Source: Chloroflexota bacterium
GTDB lineage: Bacteria > Chloroflexota > Dehalococcoidia > SZUA-161
NCBI GenBank assembly: GCA_030668425.1
Contig: DAOUTY010000048.1
Coordinates: 1 to 9,913, forward strand
Direction of reading: 5' to 3'
DNA: 9,913 bases
Part shown: positions 1 through 6,317 of the stretch, one piece after another
Layout of the letters: each line of letters starts with the position of its first letter
Position numbering within the stretch: the first letter of the stretch is position 1
The notes under the pieces: generated by a model
Told to the model about the DNA's origin: nothing
What the model saw: only the letters and a program-made list of their open reading frames with translations
Databases searched by the model: none
Position numbers and translations under genes: made by a program

Positions 1-715
1 ACTCGGTCGAAACAGCCGCAGCTGCAGCAAACAGGATTGCGTCTGCCGTCGGCATCATAGGTGAGTTATCCACGGTTGGGAAGTCGTAGGTTTCGGTGGC
101 TTCATTGGCTGTGGTTTCGACTGCGAAGTCGTTCTGGTCTGTTGTAGGGTCGAAGCACTTCACGGCTACGTCCGTATCCGTTGTCCAGGAGCACATCCCA
201 TGTAGCAGGTTCTCGACATCGAAACCCATAGTACCGAGTATTGCTGTTGCCATGGAGGCTGTCTGCCCTGTGTAGCAATACGCCACAATATCCTCACCCT
301 GGGCATTAAGCATTATTAAATTTTCCGCTGTGAACAGGTCGCCGAATTCGATGTTAACTGCGCCGGGTATATGCCCTGCGGCATAATCAGCTGCGCTGCG
401 GCAACTGATGATATACGGGGACTCATCGTCAGCGATCAGGTCGTTGAGGTCACCGGCATTTATGTTCCCGGCCGTGTCGGCCAGATATGCCGCGACAGCA
501 CCTTTAATCACATCGAACTGAGATACTTCGGCTGTCGGTTCTGGTGCGGCTGTAGGTTCGGCTGTAGCTGTCGGTGCTACTGTTGGTTCTGCTGTGGCTG
601 TCGGGGTGGGTTCGGCCTCTTCATCTCCCCCACAGGCACCGAGCAGTGGCATGGTAATAAGTAGCAGCATTATGCCGATTACCATTACTAGCTTTCCCCA
701 TGATTTCCTCTTCAT
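1..715 (-). CDS. Rhodanese-domain lipoprotein, partial (C-terminus beyond left edge)
   Basis: The frame is open from an ATG at 715 down to the window edge (238 residues visible). The start is preceded by a strong ribosome site, AAAGGGGG at 728-721, five bases away. Residues 1-27 are a lipoprotein signal with a K/R-rich start, a hydrophobic core and the lipobox LLGAC, giving lipidated Cys28. Residues 31-63 are a Pro/Thr/Ala/Glu-rich linker built from repeated AEPT and ATAEPT units. Residues 67-175 form a rhodanese domain: the CRSAADYAAGHIPGAVNI signature at 105-122 and a catalytic loop C147-Y-T-G-Q-T152. The protein should be anchored on the outer face of the membrane. Rhodaneses transfer or bind sulfur, but the substrate cannot be told here. 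The usual Arg at the end of the loop is Thr. The segment 224-238 (ADAILFAAAAAV) resembles the start of the first domain (residues 67-79), so a second rhodanese copy may follow outside the window. The gene diverges from ccmE. Confidence 0.9.
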   Translation of the reverse strand, partial: MKRKSWGKLVMVIGIMLLLITMPLLGACGGDEEAEPTPTATAEPTVAPTATAEPTAAPEPTAEVSQFDVIKGAVAAYLADTAGNINAGDLNDLIADDESPYIISCRSAADYAAGHIPGAVNIEFGDLFTAENLIMLNAQGEDIVAYCYTGQTASMATAILGTMGFDVENLLHGMCSWTTDTDVAVKCFDPTTDQNDFAVETTANEATETYDFPTVDNSPMMPTADAILFAAAAAVSTE

Positions 716-754
716 ATAATCCCCCTTTAAAAGTGTTTAATGCCCTGACATAGT

Positions 755-784
755 ACCATATGTTAACATCGACGAGTTTCCCAA
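755..784 (-). promoter_or_regulatory. Weak proximal promoter candidate for the lipoprotein gene
   Basis: On the minus strand TTGGGA (784-779) is followed after 18 bases by TATGGT (760-755). Each box matches 4 of 6 consensus positions. Transcription would begin near 748 and give a leader of about 33 bases. The match is weak and the distal TTGACA site at 925 is an alternative. Confidence 0.25.
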
Positions 785-821
785 ATTAGCTCATGCCGAC
801 GATTGCACGATACACGTTACC

Positions 822-879
822 ATACCCTGGTTGCGTACCCATTTCATTAGTAATTGAGATGGGTACGCAACCAGGGTAT
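822..879. repeat. Long inverted repeat (21-bp perfect arms, extending to 25 bp)
   Basis: Arms 822-842 and 859-879 are exact reverse complements (arm 1 begins ATACCCTGGTTG and ends GTACCCAT). One mismatch (843/858) then three more pairs (844-846 with 855-857) bring the stem to 25 positions around an 8-base loop, 847-854. Neither end is followed by a long T run; + strand 882-885 has only four Ts. The repeat lies between two divergent genes, so it is unlikely to be an ordinary terminator. It could be an operator, a mobile or MITE-like remnant, or a stable stem-loop in the leader RNA of the lipoprotein gene. Confidence 0.93.
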
Positions 880-896
880 CATTTTCACCACTGCAC

Positions 897-925
897 ATGT
901 TATTATAATTCAGATAGTGTGTCAA
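897..925 (-). promoter_or_regulatory. Minus-strand promoter candidate with perfect -35
   Basis: TTGACA (925-920) is a perfect -35 box. After 17 bases comes TAACAT (902-897), which matches 4 of 6 positions of the -10 box. A start near 890 would place the long stem-loop at the very 5' end of a leader of roughly 175 bases in front of the lipoprotein start codon at 715. A perfect TATAAT also occurs at 907-902, but only 12 bases from the -35 box, so it is not a usable pair with it. Confidence 0.4.
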
Positions 926-994
926 CCATTTTAAGCCAAATATGTAAAAATTCCTCAACATTTCTTATCTATCCTCCTCACAGCAAGACGAGGT

Positions 995-1024
995 TTGGCA
1001 GCAGTCTCCACATCATGTTAAAAT
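995..1024 (+). promoter_or_regulatory. Promoter candidate for the ccm operon
   Basis: TTGGCA (995-1000) and TAAAAT (1019-1024) are separated by 18 bases. Each matches 5 of 6 sigma-70-type consensus positions. Transcription would start near 1031, about 29 bases before the ccmE start codon, and the ribosome site GGGGAG (1045-1050) falls within that short leader. Confidence 0.5.
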
Positions 1025-1059
1025 AGGTTCACATTGTATTCATCGGGGAGTGATGGGAC

Positions 1060-1443
1060 GTGAAAAAGAGGTATATTATCGGGGGGGTCATTCTAGTTGC
1101 GGCGGTGGGGTATCTGCTCTACATGGCTTTAGGCAGTTCGACTATCTATTACGTTACGGTCAGCGAACTTCTGGATGGTGGCAGTAATACCTATGATACA
1201 AACATCAGGATAGCTGGCAAGGTAGCCGATGGATCTATCACGTGGAATGCCGAAGAACTCGAGCTTGGATTTGCTGTTGTCGAAGGTGGCGCCAGCCTAC
1301 CTGTTATCTATGAAGGCACTAGGCCCGGTAGCTTTAAGGCAGGTGCTGATGTCGTGGTCGAGGGGCAATATCACCCTGACAGGATATTTCGAGCGACCAG
1401 TGTCTTGTTAAAATGTCCCTCCAAATACCTGCCCGAAGAATGA
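1060..1443 (+). CDS. ccmE: Cytochrome c maturation protein CcmE, Cys-type (C-x3-Y)
   Basis: CcmE is the heme chaperone of System I: it takes heme from CcmABCD and hands it to the CcmF ligase outside the cytoplasmic membrane. The product has 127 residues, a short basic N-terminus and a membrane anchor at about 5-25. The conserved opening YYVTVSEL (30-37) leads into the small beta-barrel (IRIAGKVADGSI; later VVVEGQYHPDRIFRA). The C-terminal heme motif is C119-P-S-K-Y123, where classical CcmE has H-x3-Y. This Cys form defines the variant System I known from archaea and some bacteria, which lacks CcmH. Translation begins at a GTG at 1060, with GGGGAG ten bases upstream; the nearby ATG at 1053 is out of frame. 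It is the first gene of the operon, and ccmF follows after 8 bases. Confidence 0.95.
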   Translation: MKKRYIIGGVILVAAVGYLLYMALGSSTIYYVTVSELLDGGSNTYDTNIRIAGKVADGSITWNAEELELGFAVVEGGASLPVIYEGTRPGSFKAGADVVVEGQYHPDRIFRATSVLLKCPSKYLPEE

Positions 1444-1451
1444 GTCCATAA

Positions 1452-3422
1452 ATGGTTGACATAGGGCATATCGCCCTGATACTGGCCTTTATAGCGGCAG
1501 TCTATACCGCTATTGCCTCAACATGGGGAGCCCGCAGCGGATCCCACGCCTTTGCTACAAGTGCCCGTAACGGTGTGCTAGTGGTCGCTGCTCTGTACAC
1601 CCTGGCCCTTGCAGCCATGCTCTATGCGTTCATTACCAAGGATTTCAGCCTCAAGATAGTTTCTGATCATGCCAGTAAAGACCTTCCGGCACTCTATACA
1701 GTCAGCGCTCTATATGCTGATAAAGCCGGTTCGGTGTTTTTCTGGGGATGGCTGATCTCCTTGTTCGCCGCCGTGCTAGCTCTTCAAAAACACGGTACTT
1801 ACAAGCGGATCACACCCTATGCGATCTCCATCATGGCGGTCATTCTGGCGTTTTTCTTGGCGATGGTCACGCTGGTGGTAAACACTTTTGAGAAGAATCC
1901 TATCCATCCCATGGATGGATTCGGCTTGAATCCGCTGTTACAGAACTTTGGTATGTTGATACATCCTCCTTTGTTGTACATAGGTTTCGCTGGATTTGCT
2001 ATTGTGTTCGCCTTTTTCATGGCAGCACTCATCACCCGTAGCTCCGGCATCGAGTGGATCGGGGGCATCAGGCGCTGGGCGCTCTTTGCTTGGTGTATGC
2101 TGGGCATAGGCAATGTGGTAGGAATGTGGTGGTCATATAACGAGTTGGGTTGGGGGGGGTATTGGGCATGGGACCCTGTGGAGAACGCAGGACTGATGCC
2201 ATGGCTGCTGGGGACCGCATTTCTCCACTCAATTGCAATGCGAAGTAAAAAGAATTATCTCCACACATGGAGCTTGGCCCTCATCATAGTCACCTTTGCT
2301 TTTATTCTGCTCAGCCCTTTTATTACTCATGGCGGCATAGAGTCCCCTCTGCACGGCTTCTATGCTTCGACCTATCCACCTTATATTCTGGCTGCCATTT
2401 TAATAACGCTGATAGGTTCGCTGGGACTACTCTATATTCGCCATAAGGGTTTCGAGAAGGAGGAGAAGCCGTTGTCGCTGGTCTCCAGGGAAGGCGCCTT
2501 CCTTCTCGCCAACATAATCTTTGTGGTTCTTGTTTTCCTTATTATTGTCGGGGTGGTTCTACCGCGGATAGTTGAGGGTCTGGGTGGGGGTAGGATAGCT
2601 CTGGAACGCAACTATTTCGACTGGTCATGCGGGCCTGTTATGCTTCTCCTGGTATTCTTCATGGGGGTTTGCTCCACGTTAGGCTGGCGGAAGTCATCAT
2701 GGAGTTCTATAAGGTGGAACTTACTCTATACCTTGCTTCCTGCCCTGATTATCGCCGTAGCTATCCTCATTTCGGGAATAGGCAACTGGTACGCCCTTGC
2801 TGCGCTGATATGTGGATTCCCGCTGTTTACTATTCTACTGGAATGGTTTCGGGGGACGAAATCCAGGCGGCGCACCAGGGGGGAGAATCATATCAGGGCA
2901 TTCTTCGCCCTGATATGGAATAATAAGCCTCGATATGGCGGATTCATTGTACATATGGGGATTATTCTAATCACCCTCGGCGTTGTCGGCTCTTCCTTTT
3001 ATGGAGTTGAGAACACAGCAACGCTTGATATCGGTGAGTCGATGATAGTCGGGAAATACCAGTTGACCTATGACGAACTGACCCTGAAGGAAGACAATTC
3101 AATATTGAGTGCTGTTGCTTCTATCTCTGTAGACAGGGACAGCAAGTTGATTGGCACCATGCGCCCGGAGTACAATTACTGGTTTGCTTGGAGGGAGCCC
3201 TTTTCCGAGGTAGCTGTTCGAACCACGCCTGCCGATGACCTGTTCGTCTCTTTGGTTTGGACCAGCTATGATCCGGGTGACGAATCCGCTACCTTCAGGG
3301 CACTGGTTAATCCACTGATTGTCTGGATGTGGATCGGAGGAGGGTTCATGCTTCTCGGAGGATTAGTCGCCTTCTGGCCGGACCGGAGACGGCCACCTGG
3401 CTCTGAGGTGGATGTTAAATGA
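1452..3422 (+). CDS. ccmF: Cytochrome c heme lyase subunit CcmF
   Basis: CcmF is the heme ligase of System I, which receives heme from CcmE and attaches it to CxxCH motifs of apocytochromes. The product has 656 residues, close to the usual family length, with many membrane segments. The tryptophan-rich WWD signature GWGGYWAWDPVEN lies at 233-245. Histidines expected from E. coli CcmF have counterparts: H171 in HPPLLYIG and H301 in PLHGF on the outer face near the WWD loop, and H259 and H501 (YGGFIVHMG) as likely ligands of the internal b heme. A soluble loop of about 100 residues (about 517-618) precedes a last membrane helix (about 622-642). The start ATG follows the ccmE stop by 8 bases, and the stop overlaps the next start as ATGA. 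A run of eight Gs (2152-2159) encodes part of the WWD motif. Confidence 0.97.
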   Translation: MVDIGHIALILAFIAAVYTAIASTWGARSGSHAFATSARNGVLVVAALYTLALAAMLYAFITKDFSLKIVSDHASKDLPALYTVSALYADKAGSVFFWGWLISLFAAVLALQKHGTYKRITPYAISIMAVILAFFLAMVTLVVNTFEKNPIHPMDGFGLNPLLQNFGMLIHPPLLYIGFAGFAIVFAFFMAALITRSSGIEWIGGIRRWALFAWCMLGIGNVVGMWWSYNELGWGGYWAWDPVENAGLMPWLLGTAFLHSIAMRSKKNYLHTWSLALIIVTFAFILLSPFITHGGIESPLHGFYASTYPPYILAAILITLIGSLGLLYIRHKGFEKEEKPLSLVSREGAFLLANIIFVVLVFLIIVGVVLPRIVEGLGGGRIALERNYFDWSCGPVMLLLVFFMGVCSTLGWRKSSWSSIRWNLLYTLLPALIIAVAILISGIGNWYALAALICGFPLFTILLEWFRGTKSRRRTRGENHIRAFFALIWNNKPRYGGFIVHMGIILITLGVVGSSFYGVENTATLDIGESMIVGKYQLTYDELTLKEDNSILSAVASISVDRDSKLIGTMRPEYNYWFAWREPFSEVAVRTTPADDLFVSLVWTSYDPGDESATFRALVNPLIVWMWIGGGFMLLGGLVAFWPDRRRPPGSEVDVK

Positions 3423-3676
3423 CTATCCCACTGGGTATTATATTGGGGCTTATTGCCGTTATTCTTATTGTCTACCCCTTTTTCAAGCTGGGGGCCAGGG
3501 ATATTCCGGGAGATGGTGTATTGGAGGAGGAGGTGGAGAGGCGTGTTCAGGAGTTGCGTCGTAGTCGTAGCGGAGCTCCAGAAGGTGACATAGAACTGGT
3601 CTGCCCGAACTGTGGCGAGAGATGCGATTTTGGAGGTAAATTCTGCTCTGAGTGTGGGGCAAGCCTCACTTCATAA
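3419..3676 (+). CDS. Small membrane-anchored zinc-ribbon protein in the ccm operon
   Basis: This 85-residue protein starts in an ATGA overlap with ccmF. Residues 3-22 form one hydrophobic membrane segment followed by K23 and R27, which by the positive-inside rule places the rest in the cytoplasm. Residues 34-50 are a charged, probably helical stretch (LEEEVERRVQELRRSR). Residues 61-82 are a zinc ribbon: C62-x2-C65 and C76-x2-C79 separated by ten residues, with an extra Cys69. I do not recognise a named family beyond zinc ribbon. The gene sits right after ccmF, where classical operons often carry ccmG/ccmH-type thiol factors. However, the predicted cytoplasmic side and the zinc-ribbon spacing argue against a simple CcmH replacement. 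The N-terminal anchor plus charged helix also faintly recalls the start of CcmI. Confidence 0.85.
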   Translation: MTIPLGIILGLIAVILIVYPFFKLGARDIPGDGVLEEEVERRVQELRRSRSGAPEGDIELVCPNCGERCDFGGKFCSECGASLTS

Positions 3677-3696
3677 GGCATCTAGAGGCGCGAGTT

Positions 3697-4878
3697 ATGA
3701 GGAAACTGGTTACAATTGCAGTGGTTCTGGGCATCCTCGGTTTGTCAGGGCTGGCAACCGCCCAGGAATCGACAGATGGAGTGATTGATGGGCAGGTGAT
3801 CAATGGAACTGCTGGTGGTGGAAATGTGTCCGGTCTGGATGTTACCTTGCTCCTCTTTATAGATGATACGATGGGGGAGACGAAAACTGCCGTAACCGAC
3901 GACCAGGGCAGGTTCCGGTTTTCTGACCTCGCAATCGGTCCCAGCTATGGATATCTGGTCTTGGCTCACTACATGGGGGTTGACTACTATGGGGCGGTTA
4001 TTTTCGGCGCGGACGAGACGAGTACATTTGTCGAAGTACCGGTCTGTGAAACGACTGACAGCGATGAAACTATTAGAATCGTGCAAGCTCACACAATTAT
4101 AGTTATTGAAGATGAAAGCCTCTATGTCTCGGAATACTTCCTGTTCTCAAACGATGGTGACCGGACATATGTTGGGTCGGAAGAGAATGCTGCTGGGGGA
4201 AGGAAGGGTACGCTGGTCTTTACTCTGCCGCAGGGAGCGACTGACTTTGAGGCTCCACAGGAGATGATACAGGACTGTATATTCTTGGGTAATAGTACGT
4301 TTGCCGATACCCTGCCGTTCCCCCCAGGTGATATGGAGTTGATTTACTCATACAGGTTGCCAATGTCGGGCTCGGACGTTTTTACCATTCCTTTGAAGGT
4401 AAATTATCCCACAGACAGCTTCAGCCTCATGATGCAGGGCGAGGCTGTTGAGGTTACCAGTGATCGGTTGACGCTGACAGAGCCGGTGGAGGATGAAACT
4501 GGGGAGTGGTTCATACACCTAAAGGGAGAAAATCTCACCAGTGGCTCTACTCTAGATATTCACGTTTCCCGTTTATCGGGAGGGATCGATGCGGCTAATA
4601 TAGTTCTTTGGGTCGTTGTAGCTGTACTTGCTCTGTGTATCGTTATCTATATATATAAGAGGAAGAGAGCGGTGTCGGTTCTCCCTATGGTATTGAGTTT
4701 TGAAGGTGATATTGAGCTGCAAAAGCAGCGATTGATGCAGGAGATAGCTCAATTGGATGACGAGTTTGAACAGGGGGCAATCGATGAAAATATATTTCGG
4801 CAGAGGCGCTTGGAGAAGAAGTCGCTGTTGCTGGAAATGATACGCCGCGGGAAAGAGAAGGGGAAATCCAGTGGGTGA
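3697..4878 (+). CDS. Secreted-domain/TM protein of unknown function in ccm operon (carboxypeptidase-regulatory-like N-terminal domain)
   Basis: The start chosen is the ATG at 3697, which has AGAGG eight bases upstream and opens with a clear signal peptide (residues 1-22, cleavage likely after LATA). An earlier ATG at 3652 would put 15 odd residues ahead of the signal and overlap the previous gene. The product has 393 residues. Residues about 28-118 look like a carboxypeptidase-regulatory-type beta-sandwich (VIDGQVINGT, then TAVTDDQGRFRFSDL). Residues 119-300 are a second beta-rich extracellular region that I do not recognise. A single membrane helix lies at 302-320, followed by KRKR. The cytoplasmic tail (338-390) is helical and charged, with a SHOCT-like pattern (IAQLDDEFEQGAIDENIFRQR). 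Thus a large outer domain is tied to a short inner tail. Its end overlaps the ccmA start by 8 bases, which suggests coupled translation and a role in the same pathway. Confidence 0.85.
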   Translation: MRKLVTIAVVLGILGLSGLATAQESTDGVIDGQVINGTAGGGNVSGLDVTLLLFIDDTMGETKTAVTDDQGRFRFSDLAIGPSYGYLVLAHYMGVDYYGAVIFGADETSTFVEVPVCETTDSDETIRIVQAHTIIVIEDESLYVSEYFLFSNDGDRTYVGSEENAAGGRKGTLVFTLPQGATDFEAPQEMIQDCIFLGNSTFADTLPFPPGDMELIYSYRLPMSGSDVFTIPLKVNYPTDSFSLMMQGEAVEVTSDRLTLTEPVEDETGEWFIHLKGENLTSGSTLDIHVSRLSGGIDAANIVLWVVVAVLALCIVIYIYKRKRAVSVLPMVLSFEGDIELQKQRLMQEIAQLDDEFEQGAIDENIFRQRRLEKKSLLLEMIRRGKEKGKSSG

Positions 4879-5608
4879 GAGTGGGCTTTCCTCCACTACA
4901 TGGGCCATTGAGGCCTATGGCCTTGCTAAATCATTCGGAAATACACGTGCCCTGGCAGGCATCGACCTCAAGGTCAGGAAGGGCGATCACCTTACTGTCT
5001 TTGGGCCCAACGGTGCGGGGAAGACGACTCTAATCAAACTGCTCTCCACCTTAACTAAGCCATCCGGCGGTAGTGCGCTACTGGATGGTCTGGATATCCG
5101 CGAGGCCCCTGGGCAGATCCGAAGCAGATTGGGTGTGGTCAGCCATTCCACCTTCCTTTATAACAATCTCACCGTAAGCGAGAACCTGAGATTCTACGGC
5201 AGGATGTACGGGGTCACAAATCTGGAGCAGCGGATAAGGGAGGTGATCTCGCAGGTGCAGCTTGAATCCCGGCTGCATGACCAGGTGGGGACGCTGTCAC
5301 GCGGCATGAAACAGAGGGTTGCCATCGCCAGGGCGGTACTCCACGACCCCCTGATCATGCTCCTCGACGAACCGGACACCGGACTTGACCCGCACGCGAT
5401 TATGATGATGAGAGATGTGCTGGAACCCTTCACCTCAGGAGAGCGCACTGTGGTGATGACTACTCACAACTTGGAGCGAGGCATCGAGTTCGCAGACCAG
5501 GTGGTGATTCTCCACGAAGGCAGGGTCGCTTACCAGGCGTCGGGACAAGAGATAGATACAGCGAGTTTTCGGGAGACCTACGACCGCTGTATAGGTATGA
5601 GCATATGA
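4871..5608 (+). CDS. ccmA: Heme exporter ATP-binding subunit CcmA
   Basis: CcmA is the ATPase of the CcmABCD complex, whose ATP hydrolysis releases heme-loaded CcmE from CcmC/CcmD. The 245-residue product has all ABC hallmarks: Walker A GPNGAGKTT (45-53), a signature loop LSRGMKQR (142-149), Walker B LIMLLDEPDTGLD (161-173) and the H-loop His199 (TTHN). The usual Q-loop position reads SHSTFLY, without an obvious Gln. Translation starts at a GTG at 4871 behind a GAGAAGGGG ribosome site; the only nearby ATG (4900) is out of frame. The first ten residues (GESGLSSTT) are a non-conserved extension. The start overlaps the upstream gene and the stop overlaps ccmB as ATGA, so its identity as CcmA rests on both motifs and context. 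Confidence 0.95.
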   Translation: MGESGLSSTTWAIEAYGLAKSFGNTRALAGIDLKVRKGDHLTVFGPNGAGKTTLIKLLSTLTKPSGGSALLDGLDIREAPGQIRSRLGVVSHSTFLYNNLTVSENLRFYGRMYGVTNLEQRIREVISQVQLESRLHDQVGTLSRGMKQRVAIARAVLHDPLIMLLDEPDTGLDPHAIMMMRDVLEPFTSGERTVVMTTHNLERGIEFADQVVILHEGRVAYQASGQEIDTASFRETYDRCIGMSI

Positions 5609-6279
5609 AGGGGCTATTCACAGGGGTCTTTGCTATCTTTTGGAAAGACATCCTCTCGGAACTCCGAACCAAGGAGATCGCTACCTCTGTGCTTGTCTTT
5701 GCCCTGCTGGTGGTGGTGATCTTCAACTTTGCCTTTGAATCCGGGGCGGATACTATAGGATTGGTTGCCCCCGGTATTTTATGGGTGGCCTTCGCCTTCG
5801 CTGGAATGCTCGGTCTGAACCGCGCCTTCGCTACGGAAAAAGAGAATTCCAGCCTCGAGGGGCTGATGCTCTGCCCGGTTGAGCGACACGTTATCTATTT
5901 GGGGAAACTAGCGGGCAGTTTCACCTTCATGTTGATCGTTGAGGCAATCATTACACCGATATTCCTTGTCCTTTTCAACCTGCCTGTCTGTATGCCCAGG
6001 CTGGGCATCATCATCGTGCTGGCAACACTGGGCTTCACCTCGGTGGGCACACTGTTCTCCGCGCTATCAGCGAATACCAAGGCGCGGGACATAATGCTTC
6101 CTATCCTCTTCCTCCCCATCATCGTTCCAGTGATGATCGCTGCAGTGAAAGCCACTGGACTGGTACTGGATGGTGGGACCTGGGGGGACATATCAACCTG
6201 GCTGCAGATAATAATAGCCTTCGATGTCATCTTTCTGGTGGTATCGTTATTGGTCTTCGAGTTCGTCATCGAAGAGTAG
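5605..6279 (+). CDS. ccmB: Heme exporter membrane subunit CcmB
   Basis: CcmB is the membrane partner of CcmA in the CcmABCD complex. The product has 224 residues, near the family norm, with six predicted membrane helices. Residues 13-24 (WKDILSELRTKE) match the amphipathic N-terminal element before the first helix. The conserved block GILWVAFAFAGMLGLNRAFATEKE (57-80) covers the second helix and the cytoplasmic loop, and is followed by the LEGLMLCPVER segment. Its start is in an ATGA overlap with ccmA. A 38-base gap separates it from ccmC. Confidence 0.93.
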   Translation: MKGLFTGVFAIFWKDILSELRTKEIATSVLVFALLVVVIFNFAFESGADTIGLVAPGILWVAFAFAGMLGLNRAFATEKENSSLEGLMLCPVERHVIYLGKLAGSFTFMLIVEAIITPIFLVLFNLPVCMPRLGIIIVLATLGFTSVGTLFSALSANTKARDIMLPILFLPIIVPVMIAAVKATGLVLDGGTWGDISTWLQIIIAFDVIFLVVSLLVFEFVIEE

Positions 6280-6317
6280 CAAGCTGCGGAATCGCTATCA
6301 ATAACGGAGGTTGGCCG

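Larger units (their letters stand above)
716..1059. other. Divergent intergenic region between lipoprotein and ccmE
   Basis: This 344-base stretch contains no gene I can support. It holds the ribosome site and promoter candidates of the lipoprotein gene, a long inverted repeat at 822-879, a TTGACA-type minus-strand promoter candidate at 897-925, and the promoter and ribosome site of ccmE at 995-1050. An open frame across 793-1026 runs straight through the hairpin and shows no protein character. Confidence 0.8.

Noticed and set aside
371..664. A Cys-rich 97-residue + strand frame
   Set aside because: It is the antisense reading of the PT/AE-rich linker and rhodanese domain of the lipoprotein; the repeated GGCTGT-like codons produce artificial cysteines.
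793..1026. A 77-residue + strand frame in the divergent intergenic region
   Set aside because: It reads through both arms of the hairpin, has no ribosome site and shows no protein-like pattern.
2489..2502. 14-bp palindrome GGAAGGCGCCTTCC within ccmF
   Set aside because: It is inside a conserved coding frame and has no loop; a chance palindrome from codon use is the simpler reading. The near-palindrome at 1902-1920 is treated the same way.
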